Part shown: positions 53,736 through 62,429 of the stretch, piece after piece
Numbering within the stretch: position 1 is the stretch's first letter
How the letters are laid out: every line of letters begins with the position of its first letter
DNA from: Myxococcales bacterium
Lineage (GTDB): Bacteria; Myxococcota_A; Polyangia; Polyangiales; Polyangiaceae
Direction: 5' to 3'
Length of the DNA stretch: 64,000 bases
Assembly (NCBI GenBank): GCA_016720545.1
Contig: JADKKK010000002.1
Span: forward strand, 124,001-188,000
Position numbers and translations under genes: made by a program
Notes under the pieces: generated by a model
The model's database searches: none
What the model was told of the DNA's origin: nothing
What the model saw: the letters and a program-made list of their open reading frames with translations, nothing else

Positions 53736-55562
53736 CTACGACCCGCCTGCCCCGAGGTCGTCGAGGCGGCCGCCGAGGCCCTGCGCGAGCGCATGGGCTA
53801 CGTCGGAGGTGGTCGACGCGCGGAGCGCCTCTCCCGCGATGGCTTCGAGCTCTGCCAGGCGAAAGCGCGAGAGGGCCTCGCGAACCTCGGGGATGGCGGC
53901 GCTCTCCATCGACAGCTCCCGGACCCCAAGCCCCACGAGCAGGCACGCCTGGGCGGGGTCCGAGGCCATGGCGCCGCAAACGGACACGGGGATCGGTCGA
54001 CCGCCGGCCGCCGCCACGACGCCCGAGAGCAGACGGACGATCGCCGGGTCGAGCGGTGAGGCGAGGTGGGCGAGGGTGCGGCTCGTGCGGTCGATCGCGA
54101 GGGAGTACTGCACGAGATCGTTGGTCCCGACGCTGAAGAAGTCGGCCTCGCGCGCGAGGATGTCGGCCATCACGGCGGCCGACGGCACCTCGATCATCGC
54201 GCCGAGCGGGAGCGGAGGCACGGACACTCCGTGGGTCGCCCGCACCTCGGCCTCGGCCTGCCGGAGCAGCGCGCGCGCACCCCGAAGCTCGGTGAGGGTG
54301 GAGACCATGGGGATCATGACCCGGACGCGACCGTGGGCGGACGCGCGCACCATCGCGCGGAGCTGCACGAGGAACACCGCGGGCGTCGCGAGGGCGAGCC
54401 GGATCGCGCGGAGGCCCAGCGCCGGGTTCATCTCGGGGGGCAATTGGAACGACGAGGCGAACTTGTCCCCACCCACGTCGAACGTGCGCAGGGTGACCGA
54501 CGCCCCCTCGAACGCGGACACGACGCTGCGGTACGACTCGAACTGCTCGTCCTCGCCGGGCAGGTCGAGGCGATCGATGTAGTGAAACTCGGTGCGGTAG
54601 AGCCCCACGCTCTCGGCGCCGTTGCGGCGCGCCAGCTCCGATTCGGCGGTGAGCTCGATGTTCGCGCTCAGCACGACGCGCACTCCGCAGGCGGTCGCGG
54701 CTGGCCCCGCCTGCCGCCCGAGCAGCCGCTCCGCGCGGGCGCGGTGGCGGAGCTGGCGGGCGCCGGCGAGGGCCTCGTCCTCCGCGGTCGGGTGCACGGT
54801 CACCGTTCCGGTCACGCCGCACACGATCACCCGGTCGCCGGAGCGGATGGCTTTGAGTGCGTCTTGCACGCCGACGACGCTCGGGATGTCGAGCGCGCGC
54901 GCCATGAGCGAGGTGTGGCTCGTGCGCGAGCCGATCTCGGTGACGAAGCCGAGCACCGGCTCACGGACCATCCCCGCCGTGTCCGCCGGCGAGAGATCGC
55001 GCGCCACGATCACCATCGGCTCGGCGAGGCCGAGCGGCGCCGCCGCGTCGCCAATGAGCGTGCGCAGCAGGCGATCGCACACGAAGCGGACGTCGTGGCG
55101 TCGCTCCGCGATGTAGGCGTCCGCGCCGTCGGAGCCGGCGCCCTCGAACAGCTGCGCGAGGTCGTGCCGCGCCTCGCTCACGGCCCACTCCGCGCACTTG
55201 AGCTCGCGCCGAATCTTCGCCTCGACGAGGTCGTGGAGCAGGGGGTCGGCGAGCATCAGGAAGTAGGCGTCGAGCACCGTGGTCGCCGTCCCCGAGGAGG
55301 ACGGCAGCCCTGCGGCGACACCGCGGATCTCCCGCTGCGCCTGGGACGCCGCGTTCCTGACGCGAGTCACCTCGCGCTCGCGCTCGCTAGGATCGATCGT
55401 GCGACGCACGAACGGCGGGTGGTGCCCGGTGATGACGAGGGCCCTCCCCACGGCGACGCCGGAGGAGCCCGAGACGCCCTCGAGCACCGCTCGCTCGCTC
55501 GGGAGCTCGTCTACGGACGCAGGTGGGGGTGCGTCCGACGGCGGCGGCTCGGAGACCGTCAC
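53736..55562 (-). CDS. ptsI: PTS enzyme I (phosphoenolpyruvate-protein phosphotransferase)
   Basis: 608 residues, without an N-terminal GAF domain, so PtsI-like rather than PtsP. The phosphorylated His is in GSRTSHTSLMARALDIPSVVG; the PEP-binding barrel has ESVGLYRTEFHYIDR, NPALGLRAIRLAL, RVMIPMVST, and a catalytic Cys in VCGAMASDP. The usual acidic residue after CG is Ala here, a small departure. It passes phosphate from PEP to HPr. GTG 55562 starts 4 nt after the ptsH stop. No EIIB/EIIC permease genes are nearby, so the chain is probably regulatory. Confidence 0.92.
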   Translation of the reverse strand: MTVSEPPPSDAPPPASVDELPSERAVLEGVSGSSGVAVGRALVITGHHPPFVRRTIDPSEREREVTRVRNAASQAQREIRGVAAGLPSSSGTATTVLDAYFLMLADPLLHDLVEAKIRRELKCAEWAVSEARHDLAQLFEGAGSDGADAYIAERRHDVRFVCDRLLRTLIGDAAAPLGLAEPMVIVARDLSPADTAGMVREPVLGFVTEIGSRTSHTSLMARALDIPSVVGVQDALKAIRSGDRVIVCGVTGTVTVHPTAEDEALAGARQLRHRARAERLLGRQAGPAATACGVRVVLSANIELTAESELARRNGAESVGLYRTEFHYIDRLDLPGEDEQFESYRSVVSAFEGASVTLRTFDVGGDKFASSFQLPPEMNPALGLRAIRLALATPAVFLVQLRAMVRASAHGRVRVMIPMVSTLTELRGARALLRQAEAEVRATHGVSVPPLPLGAMIEVPSAAVMADILAREADFFSVGTNDLVQYSLAIDRTSRTLAHLASPLDPAIVRLLSGVVAAAGGRPIPVSVCGAMASDPAQACLLVGLGVRELSMESAAIPEVREALSRFRLAELEAIAGEALRASTTSDVAHALAQGLGGRLDDLGAGGS

Positions 55563-55566
55563 GCCG

Positions 55567-55854
55567 CTAGCTCGCCTCGCCGAAGCGGTCGGCGATGAGC
55601 TGGCCTATCGCCGCGACGCACTCGTCGGCGCGGTCGCCCGTGGCGCGCACGTCGACCCTCGTCCCTTTGGAGCCGCAGAGCAGGAGCACCCCCATCACGC
55701 TCTTCGCGTTGGCGGTCTGGCCGGCGTGGGTGACGGAGACGTCGCACGGAAAGCGCGACGCGAGCTGGACGAGCTTCGTCGCCGCTCTCGCGTGGAGGCC
55801 CAGATCGTTGACGATGGTGAAGGTGCCGGTGTGCGCCTGCGCGGAGTCGTTCAT
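55567..55854 (-). CDS. ptsH: HPr phosphocarrier protein
   Basis: 95 residues. The phosphate-accepting His21 lies in LGLHARAATKLV, and the regulatory Ser in NAKSVMGVLLL is the site that HPr kinase modifies. HPr takes phosphate from enzyme I and gives it to EIIA; phosphorylation at Ser blocks that flow. The presence of both sites fits the hprK gene upstream in the same cluster. It follows rapZ by 9 nt and precedes ptsI by 4 nt, so all are co-transcribed. Confidence 0.95.
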   Translation of the reverse strand: MNDSAQAHTGTFTIVNDLGLHARAATKLVQLASRFPCDVSVTHAGQTANAKSVMGVLLLCGSKGTRVDVRATGDRADECVAAIGQLIADRFGEAS

Positions 55855-55863
55855 GAGGTCTCG

Positions 55864-56886
55864 CTACTCCTTCTCCTCGGCGGCGCGCGCGTACGTGGCG
55901 GCGCGGCCGGGAGGCTGGCCCGGAGCGGCCAGCGCTTCGTCAACGTCGTCGCGGGGGCTTCCCGCGGTGGGAGCCTCGAAGACGGCGCTGTCCACGCGCG
56001 CTGGCCCAAGGCCGCGGAGCACGTCGCGGTGCATGACCCGAACCCCCGCGCCGAGGGCGCGCCCGAGCTCCTCGGCGAGCACGACGGAGCGGTGGCGCCC
56101 GCCGGTGCAGCCGAAGCCGACGGTGAGGTAGCTCTTGCCCTCGCGCTCGTACTTAGGGATCACATACTTAAGTAAATCCAATAACTTGCCGAGAAGCTCG
56201 TGCGCCTCGGGCTGCGCGAGCACGAAGTCGCGGACGGCGGCGCTCGTGCCCGGCTGGGACTTCAGGTCGGGCACGAAATACGGATTTTCGAGGAAGCGAA
56301 CGTCGAACACCAGATCCGCGTCGACGGGGGGCCCGTATTTGAAGCCGAACGAGACGACGCGCGTGACCATGCGCGCCGCTGTGGTCTCGGGACCGTAGTG
56401 CGTGACGACGAGGCGGCGGAGGTCGTGCACGCTGAGGCGGGTGGTGTCGATCACCCGCGAGGCGCGGGCGCGGAGGGGAGCGAGGCGCTCACGCTCGACG
56501 GCCACCCCCTCGACGACCCCGTGCACCCCCGCGTCGCCGTCCTGCGCGAGCGTGTGCGGCCGTCGTGACTCGGAGTAGCGGCGCACCAGCGTCTCGTCGG
56601 ACGCGTCCAGGAACAGCACCTGGAGATCGCGCTCACCAGCCGCCTCGAGCTGGCTGAACGTGTCGGCCACGTCGCCCATGAAGGCGCGCACGCGGACGTC
56701 GATGCCGAGGGCGACGCGTCTCACGCCGCCCCGCTCGCAGAGCGCGACGGCCTCGGTCGCGAGCGCGGTAGGCAAGTTGTCGATGCAGAAGAAGCCCAGG
56801 TCCTCCAGCGCGCGGAGCACGGTGGTTCGGCCGGCACCGGAGAGCCCGGTGACGACGACGACGAGCGGCTTGGCCGGGACGTTCAA
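55864..56886 (-). CDS. rapZ: RapZ-family nucleotide-binding protein
   Basis: 340 residues. N-terminal P-loop-type GLSGAGRTT, where the usual Lys is Arg; then ALEDLGFFCIDNLP, LFLDASDETLVRRYSESRRPH, and the C-terminal RapZ domain SFGFKYGPPVDADLVFDVRFLENP, KSYLTVGFGCTGGRHRSV. In E. coli RapZ binds glucosamine-6-phosphate and guides RNase E to a small RNA. The start is probably TTG 56886 (LNVPAKPLVVVVTG), a few residues before the P-loop; the upstream in-frame sequence is only tandem repeat. A C-terminal extension of about 55 residues is Ala/Glu-rich. Part of the rpoN-PTS cluster. Confidence 0.9.
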   Translation of the reverse strand: MNVPAKPLVVVVTGLSGAGRTTVLRALEDLGFFCIDNLPTALATEAVALCERGGVRRVALGIDVRVRAFMGDVADTFSQLEAAGERDLQVLFLDASDETLVRRYSESRRPHTLAQDGDAGVHGVVEGVAVERERLAPLRARASRVIDTTRLSVHDLRRLVVTHYGPETTAARMVTRVVSFGFKYGPPVDADLVFDVRFLENPYFVPDLKSQPGTSAAVRDFVLAQPEAHELLGKLLDLLKYVIPKYEREGKSYLTVGFGCTGGRHRSVVLAEELGRALGAGVRVMHRDVLRGLGPARVDSAVFEAPTAGSPRDDVDEALAAPGQPPGRAATYARAAEEKE

Positions 56887-57156
56887 GGCGAGACCTCGCC
56901 TTCGGCTCGCGCCCGCCTTCGACCTGGGTTCGCCCCTTCGGGGCTCACGTTCCGGTTCAAGGCGAGACCTCGCCTTCGGTGCCCGGGCCCCGGGGGCCCA
57001 GTTCCGGTTCAAGGCGAGACCTCGCCTTCGGCTCGCGCCCGCCTTCGACCTGGGTTCGCCCCTTCGGGGCTCACGTTCCGGTTCAAGGCGAGACCTCGCC
57101 TTCGGGTCGTGCCCGCCTTCGACCTGGGTTCGCCCCTTCGGGGCTCACGTTCCGGT

Positions 57157-57158
<2 letters not shown>
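56881..57158 (-). repeat. 74-bp tandem repeat between hprK and rapZ
   Basis: Four units, each beginning GTTCAAGGCGAGACCTCGCC on the plus strand, start at 56881, 56955, 57007 and 57081, with lengths 74, 52, 74 and 74; a partial fifth (GTTC) ends at 57158. Unit 2 lost part of its middle and carries GGGCCCCGGGGGCCC instead. Each full unit contains a GCCCCTTCGGGGC hairpin and a GGCGAGACCTCGCC palindrome. The array begins at the hprK stop and reaches into the presumed TTG start of rapZ, so it forms the whole hprK-rapZ leader. Confidence 0.88.
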
Positions 57159-58299
<1,141 letters not shown>

Positions 58300-58315
58300 G
58301 GGCGTCGGGGCGCGC

Positions 58316-58781
58316 TCACCCCGCGCGCTCCTGCTCCTCGTGGGTCACGAGCTCGAAGGCCGCCGCGGGCTCCAGCGAGCGGAGGAGGCGGGCGCGAAAG
58401 TCGGCGCTGCGGAGGAGCTTGGAGATGCGGGCGAGGGTGCGGAGGTGCTCCCCCACTTCGCGCTTGGGTCCGACGACCGCGAAGAGATGGTGCACCTTGG
58501 CGTCGTCGATGGCGCCGAAGTCGAGTCCGCCGGGGACGAGCAACAGCGCCGCGACGGGGGTGCTCGAGCTCGGCGACCGCGGCGTGCGGGATCGCGACAC
58601 CCTCGCCGATCCCGGTGGATTGGAGGTCCTCGCGCTCACCGAGCGCGTGGCGGAGGCTCTCCTCGGGCACCGAGCAGCCCGTGGCCAGGAGCCGCGCCAG
58701 CGTGCCCAACGCGTCACGCTTCTCCAGCGCCGTGCCAGCGAAGGCGATGCGGTCGGGGGCGAGCATTTCGGAAAGGCGCAT
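58316..58781 (-). pseudogene. ptsN: PTS EIIA-Ntr (PtsN), frameshifted in a G5 run
   Basis: From ATG 58781 one frame encodes MRLSEMLAPDRIAFAG through the active site GIGEGVAIPHAAVAELEH. The protein then continues in a second frame with PVAALLLVPGGLDFGAIDDAKVHHLFAVVGP to VTHEEQERAG, ending at 58316. Removing one base from the GGGGG run at 58556-58560 (plus strand) restores a 154-residue EIIA-Ntr, the family length. PtsN takes phosphate from HPr and controls targets such as K+ uptake and stress genes. All neighbours are intact, so this may be a homopolymer sequencing error; a real frameshift or phase variation cannot be excluded. Confidence 0.88.
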
Positions 58782-58861
58782 GAGCGTTCTTGATTCGTCG
58801 GGGGCGAGGGGTGCCGGACGCGCCGCCCCCACGAGGCCGGCACCGCGCTCGCCGAGTGGGC

Positions 58862-59200
58862 TCAGTCCTCGACGTCGGGCAGCAAGTGCTGCGAGGCGCG
58901 GTCGGCGCCCTTCCGGCTGCTCCGCTCCGCGCTCTTGGTCTCGCGGACCTGGCGCTCGAGCTTGTCGATGACGCGATCGATGGACGCGTACATGTCCTCG
59001 CTCTGCTCGTGCGCGTGGAAGTGCTCGCTCCCGGAGTGCACCTCGACCTCGGCGAAGTGGAGCGTCTTCTGGACGCTCAACGTGACCTGGGCCTTCATCG
59101 GCTGCCGAAGAAACTTCTGGATCTTCGCGACCTTCTCGGTCGCGTAGCTCTTCACCGCCTCGGTCGTCTCCATTTGACGGAACGTGATCGCAATGTTCAT
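58862..59200 (-). CDS. hpf: ribosome hibernation-promoting factor, short form
   Basis: 112 residues with the RaiA/YfiA fold: MNIAITFRQMETTEAVKSYATEKVAKIQKFL, VTLSVQKTLHFAEVEVHSG, DMYASIDRVIDKLERQVRE. A short charged tail is present but not the C-terminal dimerisation domain of long HPF, so a second protein would be needed for 100S dimers, as in enterobacteria. A strong AGGAGG site (59210-59215) precedes ATG 59200. It lies directly after rpoN, the usual order lptB-rpoN-hpf-ptsN. Confidence 0.95.
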   Translation of the reverse strand: MNIAITFRQMETTEAVKSYATEKVAKIQKFLRQPMKAQVTLSVQKTLHFAEVEVHSGSEHFHAHEQSEDMYASIDRVIDKLERQVRETKSAERSSRKGADRASQHLLPDVED

Positions 59201-59327
59201 GCGCGAAAACCTCCTGGCCGCGGGCCGAAAGCCGGCCCCGCTGTCTGCGAGCGCGCGAGCTCAGGGCTCGGCCTACGAAAAATCATAGAGGCTTTTGACG
59301 GAAGTGCGGCGAAAAACGGCCCGGCGA

Positions 59328-60839
59328 TCAAAAATGCTTCTTCCGCTTGCTGGAGGCGAGGATCCCGAGCATTTCGCGGTACTTCGCCACCGTGCGGCGC
59401 GCGATCTGGATCCCCTCCGAGCTCGTGAGAAGCTCCACGATCGCCTGATCCGAGAGCGGGCTCGACTTGTCCTCGTCGTCGATGATCTTCTTGATCGCCT
59501 GCTTCACGCTCTCGGAGGCGATGTCCTCGTCGGCGACGCGGCGGATCGACGAGTTGAAGAAGTACTTCAGCTCGAAGAGGCCCTGCGACGTGTGGACGTA
59601 CTTGTTCGTCGTGACGCGGCTGATGGTCGACTCGTGCATCCCGACGGTCTCGGCGATGTCGCGCAAGATCATGGGCTTGAGAAACGCGACGCCCTTCTCG
59701 AAGAAGTCGCGCTGCTTCTCCACGATGCACTCGGTGACGCGGATGATGGTCTTTCGGCGCTGCTCGATGGCGCGGATGAGCCACTGCGCGTTCCGGAGCT
59801 TCTCGCCGATGAACTCCTTGGCGTTGGGGTCTTTCAGGAGCTGCTTCGTGAGGTTCTCGTTGATGTACAGCCGCTGCACGCCCCGGTCGTTGTCCGTCAC
59901 CACCCACTTTCCGTCGCCGTCTTTCACGATGTAGACGTCCGGCGTGATGGCGATGCTGCGGTCGTCGAGCTCGGAGAAGTTGCGCGCGGGCCGGCTCTCG
60001 AGCTTCTGGATCTCCTTGACCGCCTCGTAGACCTCCTCGACGGGCACCTTCAGATCGCGCGCGATCGCCTGGTAGTTGTGCTTCTCGAGGTTGTGGATGT
60101 GGTGCTCGATGATCGTGAGCTCGAGGTCGTCGCACCCGTACATTTCGGCCTGGACGCGCAGGCACTCCTGCAGGTCCCTCGAGCAGACGCCGACCGGATC
60201 CCACTCTTGCATCATGCGGAGCACCTCGGGAGCGTCCTCCGGATCGAGGCCTACTTCGTGGGCCAGCTCCTCGATCGTGAGGTCGGGGGTGCGGCCCTGG
60301 GGTCGATCGATGCCCTTGAGGTCGAGGAAGCCGTTGTCGTCGAGGTTTCCTAGCACGAGCTCGGCGAAGCGACGCTCGGCCTCCGTGAAGTCGCTCACCT
60401 GGAGCTGCCAGCGGAGGTGGTCGACCAGAGAGGTCTGCTTGGTGAGGTTCTGCTCGATCGGCGGCAGCTCGTCGAACGCGCCGCGGTTCGAGGGGAGGGC
60501 CTGCTGGAGGTTGCGGTTCTCCAGGAACTGCTCCCAGTCGATGTCCTGGACGCGCTTCTCTTCCGCTTTGGTCTCGCTCGATGCCGCGCGGACCCGCTCT
60601 TCCATGCGGTCGACCAGTCGCTCGCCGTCGGCGTTCCCGGTGCCGGAGTCACGCTGGGCCTCCCGGCTTCGGGCGCGCGGGTCGATGTCGTCGTCGGCGA
60701 GGACGGGGTTGCCGTCGAGCTCCTTGCGGATCTCGTCGATGAGCTCGAGGCGCGAGAGCTGCAGGAGGCGGATCGCCTGCTGGAGCTGGGGCGTCATGAC
60801 GAGCTGCTGGCTCAGCCGAAGCTGCTGCTTGATCTCCAT
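59328..60839 (-). CDS. rpoN: RNA polymerase sigma-54 factor
   Basis: 503 residues. Region I is Gln/Leu-rich (EIKQQLRLSQQLVMTPQLQQAIRLLQLSRLEL), followed by an acidic region II, the core-binding domain, the helix-turn-helix (AETVGMHESTISRVTTNKYVHTSQG) and the RpoN box ARRTVAKYRE near the C-terminus, which contacts the -24 element. It directs transcription that depends on enhancer-binding ATPases, central to myxobacterial development and motility. ATG 60839. It sits 215 bp after lptB, so it may have its own promoter in addition to read-through. Confidence 0.97.
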   Translation of the reverse strand: MEIKQQLRLSQQLVMTPQLQQAIRLLQLSRLELIDEIRKELDGNPVLADDDIDPRARSREAQRDSGTGNADGERLVDRMEERVRAASSETKAEEKRVQDIDWEQFLENRNLQQALPSNRGAFDELPPIEQNLTKQTSLVDHLRWQLQVSDFTEAERRFAELVLGNLDDNGFLDLKGIDRPQGRTPDLTIEELAHEVGLDPEDAPEVLRMMQEWDPVGVCSRDLQECLRVQAEMYGCDDLELTIIEHHIHNLEKHNYQAIARDLKVPVEEVYEAVKEIQKLESRPARNFSELDDRSIAITPDVYIVKDGDGKWVVTDNDRGVQRLYINENLTKQLLKDPNAKEFIGEKLRNAQWLIRAIEQRRKTIIRVTECIVEKQRDFFEKGVAFLKPMILRDIAETVGMHESTISRVTTNKYVHTSQGLFELKYFFNSSIRRVADEDIASESVKQAIKKIIDDEDKSSPLSDQAIVELLTSSEGIQIARRTVAKYREMLGILASSKRKKHF

Positions 60840-61054
60840 CGCGCGTGTTCCTTCGGTGCCTAAAAAAACAGCCCCGAGGGAAGAGTAACAGGCGAGACGA
60901 GGCGCGACAGCGATTTTCGTGCCAGCGCGAACCCCGCTCGCGTGCGAGGGGCGCGGCGCCGCCAGCCTCGCGAGGAGTGACGTGTGGAGGCCGGTGGGGG
61001 CGGGGCGGGGCGCGGCGCGCGAGGCGCCGATAACTATTGGAAAACTAGCGTAGG

Positions 61055-61831
61055 TTATCCTGAAGATGGGCTCTCGGAGGCCGGCGAAGCGCTGAGCGTG
61101 CCGAGATAGCGCCCGCGCACCGTCGCGTGCTCGCGGAACTCCGCGGGCGTGCCCAGCGTCACGAGGGCGCCGTCGAGCAACAGCGCGGCGCGGGTGCAGA
61201 TCCGGAGGGCCTCCTCGACGTGGTGGTCGGCGAGGAGGACGGCCACCCCCGCGTCGGCGAGCGCGGCCAGCAGGTCCCCCAACCGGGCGGCCTGCGCTGG
61301 GTCGACGCCCGCGAACGGCTCATCGCACACGATCACCCGCGGTTCGCCTGCCAACACCCGCGCGAGCTCGAGCCGCCGACGCTCGCCGCCGGAGAGCTGA
61401 CCCGCCCGCGTATCGAGCTGCGCCTCCAGGTCCACGCGTGAGACGAGCGCTCGTGCGCGGCCCGCGAGGTCGGGCCCGGCGCGACCCGCGCGCGCGACCG
61501 CGAGGAACGTGTCGACGTTCTCGCCGACCGTGAGGTCCCAGAGGACGCTCGGGCCCTGCGGCATGTAGCCCAGGCCCCTGCGCGCGCGTCGGAAGAGGGG
61601 CTCTCCCGTGACGTCGACGCCGTCCAGCTTTACCCGGCCGCCGTGGTCGGGCTCCTCGCCCACGAGCACCTGGAAGAACGTCGACTTGCCTGCCCCGGAG
61701 GGCCCGAGCAGGCCGGTGACCGTCCCGGCCTCGCACGCGAGCGAGACGCCCCGGACGATGCGCTTGCCGCCCCGCTCAACGACCACGCCCTCGGCGGCGA
61801 GCCGTGGCGCGCTCGGCGCCTCCGCCGTCAC
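61055..61831 (-). CDS. lptB: LPS export ABC ATPase LptB
   Basis: 258 residues: Walker A GPSGAGKST, Q-loop MPQGPS, signature LSGGERRR, Walker B VIVCDEPFAGVDP, switch His ADHHV. The sequence GLGYMPQGPSVLWDLTVGENV matches the LptB subgroup. LptB powers extraction of lipopolysaccharide from the inner membrane with LptF/G. GTG 61831 begins 4 nt after the lptA stop, and rpoN follows, the conserved order lptA-lptB-rpoN. lptC, lptF and lptG are not in the window. Confidence 0.92.
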   Translation of the reverse strand: MTAEAPSAPRLAAEGVVVERGGKRIVRGVSLACEAGTVTGLLGPSGAGKSTFFQVLVGEEPDHGGRVKLDGVDVTGEPLFRRARRGLGYMPQGPSVLWDLTVGENVDTFLAVARAGRAGPDLAGRARALVSRVDLEAQLDTRAGQLSGGERRRLELARVLAGEPRVIVCDEPFAGVDPAQAARLGDLLAALADAGVAVLLADHHVEEALRICTRAALLLDGALVTLGTPAEFREHATVRGRYLGTLSASPASESPSSG

Positions 61832-61835
61832 GGGC

Positions 61836-62336
61836 TCAGTTCCCCTTGGGGACCGGGATCTGCCCCTTCACCTGGTGCGCCGTGACCTTCCCGGTGGCGA
61901 TGTGGATGGTCGCGCTCTCCGCCTGCAGAAAGCCCTGACCGCGCGAGAGCTTGACCCCGCCGCGGAGCTCCAAGAGCTGCTTGCGCAGGTCGAGCTCCAC
62001 CTCGGGGGCCTCGGCGTGGACCCCGCGAACGTCGGCCGAGACGCCGCCCGATCCCTTCGCCCAGCTGAGGTGGGGCGCGTGGTCGAACTTGAGGTCGATC
62101 CGTGGGCACTTCACCGTGAGATCGCCCTTGGCGAGGGTCACGTTCCCCAGCAGGGTCGCGGTCTGCGCCCCCACGTCGACCTCCAGGTTCTCGGCCTCCA
62201 CGCGCACGTCGCCACCCGCGGCGAACCCTTGAAGAGCAGGATCGGCGCCGGCTTCGCGTGGCGCGGCGAGTGGCGCGGCGAGGAGGCCCGCGGCGAGCGC
62301 GAGGGCGAGACGCCACGCCTTCTTCTGCCGGGCCAT
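61836..62336 (-). CDS. lptA: LPS transport periplasmic protein LptA
   Basis: 166-residue precursor with signal peptide (ALALAAGLLAAPLAAPREAGA) and an OstA-like beta-jellyroll: VRVEAENLEVDVGAQTATLLGNVTLAKGDLTVKCPRIDLKF, then LELRGGVKLSRGQGFLQAESATIHIATGKVTA. The protein bridges the periplasm and carries LPS to LptD/E. ATG 62336. It is the first gene of the cluster that runs to ptsI; a dynamin-family gene lies upstream in the same direction with 93 bp between. Confidence 0.92.
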   Translation of the reverse strand: MARQKKAWRLALALAAGLLAAPLAAPREAGADPALQGFAAGGDVRVEAENLEVDVGAQTATLLGNVTLAKGDLTVKCPRIDLKFDHAPHLSWAKGSGGVSADVRGVHAEAPEVELDLRKQLLELRGGVKLSRGQGFLQAESATIHIATGKVTAHQVKGQIPVPKGN

Positions 62337-62429
62337 GTTCTTCAGCGTAGTGGCTCCGCGCGGCGCGGTCGAGCGTCGTGGAGGGCACGCGCCGCTCGGT
62401 GCCCCGGGGCTCGTCCCGCAGCGCGAGGC

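Noticed and set aside
59270..59300. TATGAT upstream of hpf as a promoter -10
   Set aside because: No -35 or -24/-12 partner at proper spacing; left as unsupported.
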